DNA from: Legionella donaldsonii | GTDB lineage: Bacteria > Pseudomonadota > Gammaproteobacteria > Legionellales > Legionellaceae | Direction of reading: 5' to 3' | Assembly: GCF_900452385.1 (NCBI RefSeq) | Contig: NZ_UGOA01000001.1 | Span: forward strand, 124,001-188,000 | DNA length: 64,000 nucleotides | Shown: positions 1 through 9,322 of the stretch, in pieces | Layout of the letters: every line of letters begins with the position of its first letter | Position numbering within the stretch: position 1 is the first letter of the stretch | The notes under the pieces: model-generated | Seen by the model: the letters and a program-made list of their open reading frames with translations, nothing else | Database searches by the model: none | Told to the model about the DNA's origin: nothing | Position numbers and translations under genes: made by a program

Positions 1-1
1 C

Positions 2-793
2 AATACAGGTGAATATACTGACCATTTGGTAAAAAGCGGAACGTATCTTTGCCGCCGTTGCGGCCTGGCTCTTTTTCGTGCCCGAAGCCAATTTCATTCT
101 GGTTGTGGCTGGCCCAGTTTTGATGATGATGTTGTTCAGGCGGTCAAACAAATCCCGGATAAGGATGGCCAACGTACGGAAATACTTTGTGCCCGGTGTG
201 ATGGGCATTTAGGGCACGTCTTCACTGGTGAGTATTTTACCCACAAAAATCTTCGCCATTGCGTGAATTCGGCGTCCCTGGATTTTGTGGCTGATGATCA
301 GGTTTTGGATACGGAAGAGGCCATTGTTGCTGGTGGTTGTTTTTGGGGGGTTGATCATTTTTTACGCCTTGTTCCAGGGGTATTGAACGTGGAGGTGGGT
401 TATTCAGGTGGTTCAGTTATGAATCCGAGTTATGAACAGGTTTGTCGTGGCGATACAGGGCATTACGAAGTAGCAAGAGTGGTTTATGATGTGGCGAAAA
501 CAGATTATTACACGGTTCTAAAACGTTTCTTTGAAATCCATGATCCTACGCAACGCACCGGGCAAGGTCCTGATATTGGTCCACAATATAAAAGTGCGGT
601 TTTTTATTATAATGAAGAACAACGGGAAGACGCACAGGTATTGATTAAATTACTACAAGAGCGTGGTTACAATGTGGTTACTCGTCTATTGGAAGTACAA
701 GCGTTCTGGCCTGCCGAAGGTTATCATCAAGATTACTATGCGAAACATAGCAAAGCTCCTTATTGCCACCGGCCAGAACCACGATTTGGTTAG
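2..793 (+). CDS. msrBA: bifunctional methionine sulfoxide reductase B/A, 5' end outside window
   Basis: Repairs oxidised methionine. The MsrB half reduces the R-sulfoxide and the MsrA half the S-sulfoxide, with thioredoxin as usual reductant. The reading frame is open to the left edge, so the N-terminus is missing; the TTG at 26 is not the real start. The MsrB part shows two zinc CxxC pairs (CRRC, CARC), the CGWPSF motif and the catalytic Cys in RHCVNSASL (codon at 260). The MsrA part follows without a break, with GGCFWG carrying its catalytic Cys (codon at 338) and a second Cys close to the C-terminus (PYCHRPE). The B-then-A order is one of the known fusion arrangements. The gene ends 22 bp before a convergent orphan gene. 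Confidence 0.93.
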   Translation, partial: NTGEYTDHLVKSGTYLCRRCGLALFRARSQFHSGCGWPSFDDDVVQAVKQIPDKDGQRTEILCARCDGHLGHVFTGEYFTHKNLRHCVNSASLDFVADDQVLDTEEAIVAGGCFWGVDHFLRLVPGVLNVEVGYSGGSVMNPSYEQVCRGDTGHYEVARVVYDVAKTDYYTVLKRFFEIHDPTQRTGQGPDIGPQYKSAVFYYNEEQREDAQVLIKLLQERGYNVVTRLLEVQAFWPAEGYHQDYYAKHSKAPYCHRPEPRFG

Positions 794-815
794 GTAGAAC
801 TGGCCGAGGATGTTA

Positions 816-2039
816 TTACAACGAGAAGTTTGTTTCTGTTGATAATAGCTTTTTGCCATATTCCTGAATCGCTTCTGGGCAATAAGACAGAGAGTCACTG
901 ATGATTTTTCCTAACGCTTTATCTTTAAATAACATTTCTAGCTCTTCTGCATCGAATTTAATAGCTTCCTCTTGGTATTCAGTACCGGCAGTGTTGATAT
1001 CTAGAAAAATTTTACGGGCAACAGCAGTCAAAGGAACAGAGCGAACTTGCTGCAGATAGGTTAGTAAGTTTAATTTAAGATTTCGGATACCGTCTATTAA
1101 ATCTAACGAAGCCTCGACACAAGCGCGATCGTCTAAACTTTTGTAATAAGTTCTTTGTAACAGTAACTTATAACCAGGAAGTTTATCCATTAAGGCTTCA
1201 ATAAGAGGTATATAGGCTCCGAATTCCGGTTGGAAATGGCCGCTCGCTAAATTAAATACGGCGTCCTTCTGGCCTAGCGATATGGCACCGGCACTAAGAA
1301 CGGCATTTCCGGTTGAGCCGCCAGAGAGTAATTGTGCCTGGCGAGCCAAGCCTCCGTGGGTTAATTTAGTTGGACCGTTAAATTGGGGTGCAAACCAGAC
1401 TTCGCCCTCTAAGGTAACAACATATAAATAGTTCTTACCTGGTTTTAGCATGGCGGGATCATTAGTGACCATAACACCTTGATAATTGCGATCTTCGGAG
1501 GCAATTAGTCTGGATTCAGTATATTCAGGGTGAAGAGGGTATTGCCTGTAAGATTGCAATAACAAGCTTGAACTATCTGCAATTAACGTTGTTGGTATAC
1601 TATTACCTATCAAGCTTAATTCCGGCGCTTCAAGCAGCTCTAAAACTAACTTCTCATCTTTCTTAACGATTTGATAGGGAATGCTTGCCATGGCACAAAT
1701 AAATACCAAACGCTTCAACAAAGAGCTATCCGTAGAGTAATCTTGAATCTGATCATTAATTGAAGAAACAAGTCTGGGTATTGAAGTAATATGAGGATTA
1801 GTTAATAGCCCTTCTACAGTATCAATATTTTTTGAAGTACGATTTTTACCCATGCGCTGAAGAGGGCCTTTGGGAGCCCATTGGAGCCAGCTTCTAGTAC
1901 AGTAATTGCCTAAAACTGCTTTGGCATTTTCGAAGCTGTTACTAAAAGGAGAGCAAAATTTCGAATAATTAGCAGCATAAGGAAGCGCAGTTGGGACTAA
2001 ATTGCTTTCGGTGGATTCGACTTCTTGTTTGGATAACAT
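816..2039 (-). CDS. orphan protein, Dot/Icm effector candidate with AG...SGHxxP motif
   Basis: I do not recognise this 407-residue protein. It has no signal peptide and no clear transmembrane helix, so it should be soluble. Residues about 204-275 hold the only suggestive stretch: YLYVVTLEGEVW, LTHGGL, then SAG at 249-251 and LASGHFQP at 264-271. That spacing resembles a motif block (LxHSSL, AGxI, SGHYxP) that I associate with plant IQM proteins and some intracellular bacterial effectors; this is recalled resemblance, not a search result. The C-terminus is polar (KKLLSTETNFSL), compatible with a Dot/Icm signal. The start has GAG about 6 nt upstream. The gene is isolated, with 316 bp of non-coding DNA upstream. 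Confidence 0.6.
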   Translation of the reverse strand: MLSKQEVESTESNLVPTALPYAANYSKFCSPFSNSFENAKAVLGNYCTRSWLQWAPKGPLQRMGKNRTSKNIDTVEGLLTNPHITSIPRLVSSINDQIQDYSTDSSLLKRLVFICAMASIPYQIVKKDEKLVLELLEAPELSLIGNSIPTTLIADSSSLLLQSYRQYPLHPEYTESRLIASEDRNYQGVMVTNDPAMLKPGKNYLYVVTLEGEVWFAPQFNGPTKLTHGGLARQAQLLSGGSTGNAVLSAGAISLGQKDAVFNLASGHFQPEFGAYIPLIEALMDKLPGYKLLLQRTYYKSLDDRACVEASLDLIDGIRNLKLNLLTYLQQVRSVPLTAVARKIFLDINTAGTEYQEEAIKFDAEELEMLFKDKALGKIISDSLSYCPEAIQEYGKKLLSTETNFSL

Positions 2040-2355
2040 GATATCTCGATATTAAATAATTAATCTATATGAGCATTATTTTAACATTCGATGCTTAAGA
2101 GAACTTTAACAGGCGTAGTGGCTGGTTTTGCAGGTAAAAAAGCACTGAACAAATCGTGCTCGTGTCCGGTTCTCAAGTGTTATTACGTACCCTTTTTGCG
2201 TGATTCAATGTGCTCTTGCAGTGAGGTAGAGGTTTCTTTGCCCCTGATAAGTCGGGCATAGATATGCTCAGGGGCACGATTTGTTATTAGAGAGAGTGGG
2301 GAGACTGACTAGTTTCAGGCTAATAATTGGCTTTGCAGGTATTGGAGGGTTTAAA
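2040..2355. other. 316-bp non-coding gap with a large hairpin
   Basis: No convincing ORF was seen. The main structure is a hairpin at 2240-2275: outer arms GCCCCTGA (2240-2247) and TCAGGGGC (2268-2275), and an inner stem GCATA/TATGC (2256-2260/2263-2267) with an 8-nt bulge on one side. It lies downstream of tatB on the minus strand and could end the ubi-tat transcript, but no U-tract follows it on either strand, so a factor-dependent terminator or another RNA element is equally possible. Confidence 0.45.
2049..2063 (-). promoter_or_regulatory. possible PmrA-like TTAAT repeat upstream of the orphan gene
   Basis: On the minus strand this reads TTAATTATTTAATAT, two TTAAT half-sites seven bases apart, ending about 10 nt before the start codon at 2039. 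PmrA-controlled Legionella effector genes carry a cTTAATatT-type element. The match is short and the DNA AT-rich, so chance is a real alternative, and the position is closer to the start codon than expected for an activator site. Confidence 0.2.
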
Positions 2356-2589
2356 TCAGGAGGGTTTATCTTCTTGCTGATAAGCAGCATCTGCTTTTTC
2401 TGCTTTGCGTGTATTTTCTTTGAGTTGCTGTTCGCTTAATTGGTTTTGCCAAAAATTAGTAACTTGCTCTTTTAACCGGTTTAAATGACGGGCAAGTTTG
2501 CCTAGATGTTCTGCAAGCATGGGTAATTTGCTCGGGCCAAAAACCACAATGGCCACTAAGAAAGTAAGTAATAATTCTCCGCTACTCAT
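2356..2589 (-). CDS. tatB: Sec-independent translocase subunit TatB
   Basis: A 77-residue TatB-family protein of the twin-arginine translocase, which exports folded proteins across the inner membrane. It has one N-terminal transmembrane helix (about residues 4-20), the conserved FGPSKLP hinge, an amphipathic helix with [10 protein letters not shown], and a charged C-terminal tail. It is shorter than E. coli TatB (171 residues). The start codon overlaps the tatA stop as ATGA, so the two are probably translationally coupled. It is last in the ubiE-ubiJ-ubiB-tatA-tatB run. No tatC follows, so the third subunit must be encoded elsewhere. Confidence 0.88.
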   Translation of the reverse strand: MSSGELLLTFLVAIVVFGPSKLPMLAEHLGKLARHLNRLKEQVTNFWQNQLSEQQLKENTRKAEKADAAYQQEDKPS

Positions 2590-2747
2590 GATTTTTTATC
2601 ATCATCCTCATTCATAGCGCGGCGAAAATTCTTGATTGCGGTACCTAAATCGGAGCCGATATTTTTTAATTTGTTGGTACCAAACAAGGCTACAACAATG
2701 AGTAATATTAATAGTAATGATAAAGGACTGATCCCACTTAATCCCAT
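2586..2747 (-). CDS. tatA: Sec-independent translocase subunit TatA
   Basis: A 53-residue TatA, the pore-forming subunit of the twin-arginine translocase. It has one hydrophobic helix ([13 protein letters not shown]), the FG hinge ([10 protein letters not shown]), an amphipathic helix with [14 protein letters not shown], and an acidic tail. The start at 2747 was chosen because AGGAG lies about 6 nt upstream and it removes an 18-residue extension atypical for the family. It begins directly after the ubiB stop codon and overlaps tatB by 4 nt. Confidence 0.88.
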   Translation of the reverse strand: MGLSGISPLSLLLILLIVVALFGTNKLKNIGSDLGTAIKNFRRAMNEDDDKKS

Positions 2748-2748
2748 G

Positions 2749-4401
2749 TTAACTCCTGTTAGTACGGTTAATAAAGGCGACAAATCCGCCGGCAAGTGCA
2801 ATGGTAATCGCTATAGCTGACAATTTATCATGGTTTAACAATTTAAAATAACTGAGCGCACCGACTGTCGCCATGGTAATAAAAATACCTAAACCGAGCC
2901 CTTTGTACCAGGCATTTCTTGTCATGTATGCATTTTGCTGGTTGTTGACGGGCAGCAAGGCACGAATTTTTTGCTCTTTAGTTAATTCCAATACGTCATG
3001 TAATAATCGAGGCATATGAGGTAATTGCTCCGTAAGGAAGGGCAGGTTCTCGCGTAATTGGCGAATGAATGCTTTGGGCCCCATTTGTTCTTTCAGCCAT
3101 TTTTCCAAAAAGGGTTTGGCAGTGACCCAAAGATCAAGCTCGGGATATAGTTGGCGCCCCAAGCCTTCTATTGCCAATAACGTTTTTTGCAAGAGTACTA
3201 ATTGGGGTTGTACTTCCATATGGAAGCGTCTTGCCACTTGAAAAAGGCGTAAGACTACCTGGGCGAAAGAAATATCTTTTAGAGGTTTTTCGAAGATAGG
3301 CTCGCAGACGGTACGAATAGCACTTTCAAATTCTTCAATACGGGTGTCTCTTGCAACCCAACCGGATTCAACATGCAATTGCGCAACGCGTCGGTAATCG
3401 CGGTTAAAAAAGGCATATAGATTTTCTGCGAGATAACGCTTATCGCTGTCATTTAAGGTGCCTATAATGCCAAAATCAATGCAAATATATTGCGGATCAT
3501 GAGGGTGGAGTGGTGATACAAAAATATTGCCCGGATGCATATCGGCATGAAAGAAGCAATCTCTAAATACCTGGGTGAAGAAAATTTCTACGCCCCGTTC
3601 TGCCAGTTTTTTAATGTTGACGCCTCTTTCCCGCAAGGTAGCAATATCAGAGACAGGTATTCCATAGATGCGCTCCATCACCATGACATTTTCACGGGTA
3701 TAGTCCCAAAACACTTCTGGAATGTAGAGAAGGGGCGAATTATGAAAATTTCGTCGTAACTGGCCTGCATTGGCTGCCTCCCGTTGCAAGTCGAGTTCAT
3801 CAATTAAATTATGTTCGAATTCCTGGACAATTTCTTTGGGTTTTAGACGCTTGCTTTCAGCCCAATAACGGTCAGCGAAGTTGGCTATGGTGTACATAAT
3901 ACGTAAATCTTTCTCAATAATTTTGCGCATATTGGGGCGCAAAATTTTCACCACGACCTCTTCCCCTGTTTTTAAGGTGGCTGCATGAACCTGTGCCATC
4001 GATGCAGAAGCAAGAGGAATGGGATCAAACCGGGCAAAGACTTGAAAGGCTGATTGACCAAAGGCTGCTTCAACAATAGCCAAAGCCTTTTCACTGGCAA
4101 AGGGCGGGACTTTATCCTGTAATTTACATAATTCCAATGCGATATCGGGGGGCAGGATGTCAGGGCGAGTTGATAAGGCCTGGCCGAATTTAATAAAAAT
4201 GGGACCTAACTCTTCCAGGGTTTTTCTTAAGGCTTCTCCACGGGTTAATTTTTCTTTGCGCACCCAGTTCCAGGGGTTTAGATAAACGATAAAACGAAAA
4301 GGTGAAAAAAGCCGAATGGAAACAATGACCTGGTCGAGGCCATTTTTGGCCAATATCAAATTAATATGCAGCAGTCTTAGTAATTGTTTAATTGAATTCA
4401 T
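2749..4401 (-). CDS. ubiB: UbiB, ABC1/ADCK-type ATPase for ubiquinone synthesis
   Basis: A 550-residue member of the ABC1/ADCK atypical kinase-like family required for aerobic ubiquinone biosynthesis. In E. coli it acts with UbiJ and UbiK in the Ubi complex. The family KxGQ motif is visible ([16 protein letters not shown]), as are the invariant Lys region (VVVKILRP) and the catalytic-loop-like [12 protein letters not shown] with DFG-like IDFGIIG. Two C-terminal membrane helices (about residues 498-545) anchor it to the inner membrane. Length matches E. coli UbiB (546). It overlaps the end of ubiJ by 14 nt, and tatA starts one base after its stop. Confidence 0.95.
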   Translation of the reverse strand: MNSIKQLLRLLHINLILAKNGLDQVIVSIRLFSPFRFIVYLNPWNWVRKEKLTRGEALRKTLEELGPIFIKFGQALSTRPDILPPDIALELCKLQDKVPPFASEKALAIVEAAFGQSAFQVFARFDPIPLASASMAQVHAATLKTGEEVVVKILRPNMRKIIEKDLRIMYTIANFADRYWAESKRLKPKEIVQEFEHNLIDELDLQREAANAGQLRRNFHNSPLLYIPEVFWDYTRENVMVMERIYGIPVSDIATLRERGVNIKKLAERGVEIFFTQVFRDCFFHADMHPGNIFVSPLHPHDPQYICIDFGIIGTLNDSDKRYLAENLYAFFNRDYRRVAQLHVESGWVARDTRIEEFESAIRTVCEPIFEKPLKDISFAQVVLRLFQVARRFHMEVQPQLVLLQKTLLAIEGLGRQLYPELDLWVTAKPFLEKWLKEQMGPKAFIRQLRENLPFLTEQLPHMPRLLHDVLELTKEQKIRALLPVNNQQNAYMTRNAWYKGLGLGIFITMATVGALSYFKLLNHDKLSAIAITIALAGGFVAFINRTNRS

Positions 4402-5005
4402 GGCCTGCCATCAATTGGTTAATATGGGCTTGCAAACGCTCCACATCAAGTGCCAGCTTATCGATATCGTTAAAAAAATCATCGATTTCTTCACGTGGCG
4501 GCACAGCAGCCAGTTCTTCTTGCAGATAATCAGTCAAATTATGGCGCAGTGATTCTCCTAACTGCTTTTTAAATGCCAAACCATGGCGGACGAGGGAGCC
4601 CAGCTGATGGGCTACCACATCACCGGTAAAATGGGCGAGATGGCCTTCCCAATCAATGTCCAGTTCATCGAATAGTTTTTTGACCTGTTGACCCAGTTCT
4701 ACATCACCTGATAATCGGATTTTATCGTTAAATAAAGAGCGGGCTTTGGAAACCGGTAAAAAACTTAAACGAATTAAACCAAGAGGACTGCTATGAATAA
4801 TGGTATCAGGTCGCCCTTCATAGTCGGCGAGTAACTCCAATTGTTGCTGATCAAAATGAATAAAAAAATTAACACCCAAGGGGGCGATGATAATTTCGAG
4901 CACTTTGCCCTGCAAGGCCGCGATTTTGGCTGGCATGGAGTCGTCTAATGCCAGGGCGTGATTAATAGCCTTTTGCAGCGCTTTCAATGAATATTTCTTA
5001 ATCAT
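4388..5005 (-). CDS. ubiJ: UbiJ, SCP2-domain ubiquinone accessory factor
   Basis: A 205-residue protein with an N-terminal SCP2 lipid-binding domain (about residues 10-115) and a C-terminal helical part that probably forms a coiled coil. In E. coli UbiJ binds ubiquinone intermediates and helps organise the soluble Ubi complex. The start [10 protein letters not shown] at 5005 was preferred: it lies 7 nt after the ubiE stop and has GAGAG upstream, whereas the longer frame would run into ubiE. Position between ubiE and ubiB is the standard gammaproteobacterial order and supports the call more than sequence similarity, which is low in this family. Confidence 0.88.
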   Translation of the reverse strand: MIKKYSLKALQKAINHALALDDSMPAKIAALQGKVLEIIIAPLGVNFFIHFDQQQLELLADYEGRPDTIIHSSPLGLIRLSFLPVSKARSLFNDKIRLSGDVELGQQVKKLFDELDIDWEGHLAHFTGDVVAHQLGSLVRHGLAFKKQLGESLRHNLTDYLQEELAAVPPREEIDDFFNDIDKLALDVERLQAHINQLMAGHEFN

Positions 5006-5012
5006 ATTACTC

Positions 5013-5765
5013 TCAATATTTATGGGCGATGTGCAAGGCAACGATTCCACCACTTAAATTATGATAATGACAATCTTCAAATCCTGCTCGTTCAATCATT
5101 ACCTTTAAACCTTCCTGGGTGGGATGCATGCGAATTGACTCAGCAAGATATTGATAGCTGTCAGCATCTTGCGCGAACAATTGCCCAATTTTAGGTAACA
5201 CATTAAAAGAATACCAATCGTAAATCGGTTTTAGTCCTGGAATTGTCGGTGTGGAAAATTCCAGAACCATCAATTTACCACCTGGTTTACAAACACGATA
5301 CATAGAACGTAACGCTTCTTCTTTATCAGTGACATTGCGCAAACCAAAACCTATCGTAATACAATCAAAACTATTGTCAGCAAAAGGCAGGCTTTGGGCA
5401 TTAGCCTGTACGAAGTTGATATTGTTATACAAGCCTTCATCCAACAGGCGGTCCCGTCCTACAGCTAACATAGCCGCATTGATATCCGCTAAAATAACTT
5501 GTCCTTGATCGCCTACTTTCTTACTCAGTAAACGGGTTAAATCACCACTGCCACCCGCTAAATCGAGCACTTGATGTCCGGCATGGACCTGACTTAGGGC
5601 AATCGTGAAGCGTTTCCAGAGGCGGTGAATGCCTAGAGACATTAAGTCATTCATTAAATCATAGTTCTTGGCAACCGAGTGAAAGACGGCGCCAACTTTC
5701 TTTTCTTTTTCATCCCAGGCCACAGATTCAAAGCCAAAATGGGTGGTTTTTTCTTTTTTGGTCAT
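5013..5765 (-). CDS. ubiE: UbiE, demethylmenaquinol/2-methoxy-6-polyprenyl-benzoquinol methylase
   Basis: A 250-residue SAM-dependent C-methyltransferase of ubiquinone (and menaquinone) synthesis. Motif I is [14 protein letters not shown], and the UbiE signatures [16 protein letters not shown] near the N-terminus and the GFGLRNV block are present. The length equals the family norm (E. coli 251). It is the first gene of the minus-strand operon ubiE-ubiJ-ubiB-tatA-tatB, with a plausible sigma-70 promoter about 30 bp upstream. Confidence 0.96.
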   Translation of the reverse strand: MTKKEKTTHFGFESVAWDEKEKKVGAVFHSVAKNYDLMNDLMSLGIHRLWKRFTIALSQVHAGHQVLDLAGGSGDLTRLLSKKVGDQGQVILADINAAMLAVGRDRLLDEGLYNNINFVQANAQSLPFADNSFDCITIGFGLRNVTDKEEALRSMYRVCKPGGKLMVLEFSTPTIPGLKPIYDWYSFNVLPKIGQLFAQDADSYQYLAESIRMHPTQEGLKVMIERAGFEDCHYHNLSGGIVALHIAHKY

Positions 5766-5794
5766 TGGTTGTTTGTATAGGGAGCAGGTTGCTT

Positions 5795-5824
5795 ATCTTA
5801 ACCGATCCTAGGGCTATAAAACAA
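5795..5824 (-). promoter_or_regulatory. putative sigma-70 promoter of the ubiE-tatB operon
   Basis: On the minus strand TTGTTT (5824-5819) and TAAGAT (5800-5795) are separated by 18 bp, giving a start roughly 25 nt upstream of the ubiE start codon. The -10 box matches TATAAT at four of six positions. Assigned by eye. Confidence 0.4.
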
Positions 5825-5971
5825 AAATGTTGATGAGTCTTGTTAAGTCTGACTTATTTTTAGTCTCTTGTTTGGATAAGTACATTAATGTGGATGCAGT
5901 GTAGGCAATAGTTTGTTATGCTCATTTTGTATCTTTTTCTGCCTACTCTAATCTCTAACGAGTGTATCACC

Positions 5972-7144
5972 ATGCCAGTTGTTATGATTGAGATTTTTGT
6001 GCCCCTATTGAGTTTATTTATTTTTATCCTCGGAACGGGTTTTTTCTCCACGCTGTTAGCCTTGAATATGACCTTAAGTGAAGCGTCGCCACTTGCAATT
6101 GGTGCCATGACAGGTGTCTTTTATGCCGGACTGGTAGTGGGCTCGTTTCGCATGGATCGCTTCATTAACCGGGTTGGTCATATCCGTGCCTATGTGGTTT
6201 TTTCTGCTACGCAGGCAATTATCTGTTTATTGCATGGTATTTTTTATCAGGTTGGGCTGTGGCTATTTTTACGTGGTTTAGCCGGCTTTGCCTCAGCGGG
6301 TTTGTTTGTCGTGATTGAGAGCTGGCTGCTTGGGAAAAGTACGGCGATGAATCGGGGAAGAGTACTGTCTTTATACATGATTAGCTACTATGCAGCACAG
6401 AGTTTGGGACAGTTTTTTTTGAATCTTGCGGAGCCAGACACGCTATCATTATTTGCTTTGACTTCCATACTCTGCTCTTTGTCTATTATTCCCTTGGCCA
6501 TGTCTCGTGTAAATCCACCGAAATACGAAGAGGCATCAACGCTCAGTTTACAGAAACTACTTGATAAATCGATGGCGGGTTTAGTAGGTTGCCTAAGCTC
6601 AGGATTGATTATGGGTGGTATCTACGGTTTGATGCCAACACTGCTGAGTGATTTATTTCATGATAATGCAAAAGTAGCGAACTATATGTTTGCCATTATT
6701 TTTGGCGGAATGCTATTACAGTATCCATTAGGTAGGCTGTCCGATCTGGTTGCACGCCGTTTAGTTCTGATTCTCATTGCAGTGGCTACCAGTATTGTTT
6801 CTTTCATTGTAATGACAACTCACATGAATCCCTGGTGCTTTTTTATATTGATGTTGCTCTTTGGTGGTTTGACCTTCACTCTTTACCCAATTAGCATTAG
6901 CCATGCTTGCGATACTTTAGAAGCACGCGATATTGTTGCTGGCACACAAAGCTTATTACTGGCTTATAGCCTTGGTGCCATGGCAGGGCCTTTACTGGCG
7001 CCCTGGTTTATGCACGTTTTTGGGATGGGGGGACTGTTTACCTATTTCATAACGGTTTGTACACTCATGACGCCATTCTTTCTTTTACGCAAAAGCGGTG
7101 AGGTGGGTGAACCGCAAGAGGAATCTTTCCTAGCCAACCCCTAA
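5972..7144 (+). CDS. MFS transporter, YcaD-like
   Basis: A 390-residue protein of the major facilitator superfamily with about 12 hydrophobic segments, in the inner membrane. It has the motif-A-like GxxxDR loop after helix 2 (SFRMDRFINRVGHIRA) and the equivalent loop in the second half (GRLSDLVARR). The layout resembles the YcaD/CsbX-type MFS subgroup, whose substrates are mostly unknown. The start at MPVVMIEIF (5972) gives a normal MFS N-terminus; an upstream ATG at 5918 would add 18 residues. The 3' end overlaps the convergent DUF1841 gene by 15 bp. Confidence 0.82.
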   Translation: MPVVMIEIFVPLLSLFIFILGTGFFSTLLALNMTLSEASPLAIGAMTGVFYAGLVVGSFRMDRFINRVGHIRAYVVFSATQAIICLLHGIFYQVGLWLFLRGLAGFASAGLFVVIESWLLGKSTAMNRGRVLSLYMISYYAAQSLGQFFLNLAEPDTLSLFALTSILCSLSIIPLAMSRVNPPKYEEASTLSLQKLLDKSMAGLVGCLSSGLIMGGIYGLMPTLLSDLFHDNAKVANYMFAIIFGGMLLQYPLGRLSDLVARRLVLILIAVATSIVSFIVMTTHMNPWCFFILMLLFGGLTFTLYPISISHACDTLEARDIVAGTQSLLLAYSLGAMAGPLLAPWFMHVFGMGGLFTYFITVCTLMTPFFLLRKSGEVGEPQEESFLANP

Positions 7145-7567
7145 GAGGCGATTTAAGGCATCAAGATAGTCTTTTTCATTAGGAAATGTTTGACTGCGCT
7201 GGGCCCGCCAAAGAGATTCTGCCAGACAATCCATCATTAGGTGTTCGACTACCAATCGATCGCTGTATTTTTGCAGTAATTGACGATAAAGCGAGTCAAT
7301 GCCGCTAGGTCGGTCAGTACTAATTTGCTCGCGAATGGCTATATGTAAGCCCATATGCAAGAAAGGATTGGTTTGTCCCAGCTCAGGAAAATAAGGCTGA
7401 TTGTCGTAGGAGGAAGCAGTTTCCAGGAGCTTATGGTATTCAGGATGAACCAGAATAACGTCGACAATTTGTTGTTCCAGAGGTAGCAAAGGTTGCTTTT
7501 GGAGGTATTTCTGCCAGCTGGAAAAAAACAGTTGTCTTGTATCTTGCACATTGTCGCCGTAAAACAT
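7130..7567 (-). CDS. DUF1841 family protein
   Basis: A 145-residue cytoplasmic protein that fits the proteobacterial DUF1841 family, function unknown. It has the family opening (MFYGxxxxxxRxLFFxxWxKY), a central NPFLHMGLHIAIREQ block and a helical C-terminus with HxxMDCLAESLWRAQR. Family length is typically 140-150 residues. It overlaps the end of the convergent MFS gene by 15 bp, so the two transcripts are antisense at their 3' ends. Confidence 0.82.
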   Translation of the reverse strand: MFYGDNVQDTRQLFFSSWQKYLQKQPLLPLEQQIVDVILVHPEYHKLLETASSYDNQPYFPELGQTNPFLHMGLHIAIREQISTDRPSGIDSLYRQLLQKYSDRLVVEHLMMDCLAESLWRAQRSQTFPNEKDYLDALNRLLGVG

Positions 7568-7981
7568 GATGGACCCGCTATGAACTATGAACTTGAGGGC
7601 AGTCTAGCTTATGCGTAAAGGAACAACAAATAAACTTCTGTCGAACCTCTACTCCATTGGCGCATAGTGTCGTCGATAGGGTGCTCGAGTCCTCATGCTT
7701 CGCAGTTCTGTGCGCCGTTTTCCTCGTATTTCTCTCACTGTAGCGAGTTATGAAAGAAGTTTCATCTAAAAGGGTTCTTGTGTATTGACAATGCTGACGT
7801 CGCTGTGCGATATTCGCCACGCGAGGTTGGACTTGCTATGTGTCATTCCACTGGGTCAATTGGCGACACACTGATTGACCCTTTCTATCTTTAGTTCTTT
7901 ATTGATTCTCTCTCTTAAGTTTCTTGCTATCTTTTTTTTATTGCGATAAAAATATTCCAAGTGATGCAATGGAGTTGCCTA
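7568..7981. other. 414-bp non-coding gap containing repeat copy 1
   Basis: No supported gene. A minus-strand frame at 7578-7820 lies mostly over the palindromic repeat at 7635-7759 and looks like chance. The right half (7860-7981) is AT-rich and probably carries the promoter of the next gene, which has GGAG about 9 nt before its ATG. Confidence 0.6.
7635..7759. repeat. dispersed palindromic repeat, copy 1 (uninterrupted, degenerate)
   Basis: A 125-bp non-coding element that aligns along its whole length with the outer parts of the element at 10711-10973. Shared blocks include TTGGCGCA, GTCGTCGAT, TCGARTCCTC, CCGTTTYCCTCGTA and TCTCACTGYAGCGAG. The ends are degenerate inverted repeats: CTTCTGTCGAACCTC on the left and a right end terminating in GAAAGAAG. 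The copy has no internal insertion, so it represents the empty site for the MITE seen in copy 2. Confidence 0.7.
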
Positions 7982-8662
7982 ATGTTTGGATTTTTTGAAG
8001 AGCCGGCTTTAATCCCGCGAGTAGAATTGGGGGATGGGAATTTTAATTACAAATCGGCGAACCATCTCGATATCATCGGCAAACGCTGTCTGCGTTTCCA
8101 ACAAGCACAAAAACATTTACATAGAATCGATAACAATATTATAAGAGGAGCAGTAATTGGTAGTGCTTCCTGGGTAGGGAGCTATGTTTTCCCTTTAGTT
8201 ACTGTGTCTATAGCGGCGTTCTGTTTTGCTACCTATCACTATGCACATCATGCAGAAGCATTTAAACAATATCAGGAAGCCTTAAATGATTTGATTGCTG
8301 CCTATAATTGGTCAATGGGGCGAAATACGGGCGACCACTGGTATAAATTGGGTGTGCTATCGCTGCAGGATCTTGTATTGACGTTAGGTCCCTGCGTAAA
8401 AAGCGAAACGATTTGCACTTGGAGTATGGGTGATCTTGAGCCGGCTTCTATGTTATCACGTGCCAAAAGGGACAATGAGCCAACGACTCTTTTTAAAGCA
8501 AAATTAACGCAGTTTGCAGCGGGTGAGCAAACCAAAGAGTGGCGATTCAAAATTTATGGCGAGGGGGGAACAGATGATTTGTGGTCTGTCTTTTTACAAT
8601 CCAATGGTAAAGATTTAGCTAACGAAGCGGTTAGAAGGACTGTACTTTCTTCTACGGGATAA
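7982..8662 (+). CDS. hypothetical protein with two membrane segments
   Basis: I do not recognise this 226-residue protein. A hydrophobic hairpin at about residues 50-80 (AVIGSASWVGSYVFPLVTVSIAAFCFATYHYA region) suggests two closely spaced membrane helices, flanked by a short N-terminal and a longer soluble C-terminal region. The start at 7982 (MFGFFEEP) has GGAG about 9 nt upstream and is preferred over an ATG at 7961. It ends 6 bp before the convergent exporter gene. Confidence 0.6.
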   Translation: MFGFFEEPALIPRVELGDGNFNYKSANHLDIIGKRCLRFQQAQKHLHRIDNNIIRGAVIGSASWVGSYVFPLVTVSIAAFCFATYHYAHHAEAFKQYQEALNDLIAAYNWSMGRNTGDHWYKLGVLSLQDLVLTLGPCVKSETICTWSMGDLEPASMLSRAKRDNEPTTLFKAKLTQFAAGEQTKEWRFKIYGEGGTDDLWSVFLQSNGKDLANEAVRRTVLSSTG

Positions 8663-8668
8663 AGACTA

Positions 8669-9274
8669 TTAAAATTGACCACAAGCTAGTTTTAAACCTA
8701 AAAATAGCATCAGTATTCCACTGGAAAATTCGATGCGCTTCCAAACCTTAGCCCGAGACAAAACATGCGCAAAATAGTGGGTTGTGAATGTCAGTGAGCT
8801 GAACCACAGGAGACTGGAGGTCAGTACACCTAATAAGAAGGCTTGTTGATGCTCGGGAAATTGGCTACTGCCTCCTCCTATGATGACCAGACTGTCAATA
8901 ATTGCATGCGGATTTAGTAAACTAAAGCCAAGGGCAAGCATGACAATCTGCAAACGATTAGGCGTTCGCTCGTCGGTAGCAGCCATCTGCATTTCTTTGC
9001 TCAAAGCTTGCTTTAATGTCTTGTACCCATAGTACAGTAAAAAGGCGACTCCAAACCAGGTTACCCATCCCTGCAACGTAGGATGAAGCTTAAGTACCTC
9101 GTGCAAACCGGCAACGCTGGCACAAACCAGAATGATATCGCAGAAAAAACAAACGAGGGCTGAAAGGGCGGCGTGGTTACGTAGTGCACCCTGGCGAATC
9201 AGAAAGACATTCTGCGGACCCAGAGCAGTTATTAGCGATAAGCCGAGCATTAAACCATTTAGATATACCGTCAT
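8669..9274 (-). CDS. LysE/ArgO family amino-acid exporter
   Basis: A 201-residue inner-membrane protein of the LysE superfamily with five to six hydrophobic helices. It begins with the family signature GLxLGLSLITALGPQNVFLIRQG. Members export basic amino acids such as lysine and arginine. It is transcribed divergently from a LysR regulator of the ArgP/LysG type, the usual arrangement in which the regulator senses intracellular Lys/Arg and activates the exporter. Start is supported by GAGGG upstream. Specific substrate is inferred from context. Confidence 0.88.
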   Translation of the reverse strand: MTVYLNGLMLGLSLITALGPQNVFLIRQGALRNHAALSALVCFFCDIILVCASVAGLHEVLKLHPTLQGWVTWFGVAFLLYYGYKTLKQALSKEMQMAATDERTPNRLQIVMLALGFSLLNPHAIIDSLVIIGGGSSQFPEHQQAFLLGVLTSSLLWFSSLTFTTHYFAHVLSRAKVWKRIEFSSGILMLFLGLKLACGQF

Positions 9275-9322
9275 GGTGAGTTATCCCTCGAAACGAAATG
9301 TGGCAATTATTGCGCATTTTTA

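Noticed and set aside
7578-7820. 80-codon minus-strand ORF
   Set aside because: It lies mainly over the palindromic repeat, has no supported start and a composition unlike neighbouring genes.
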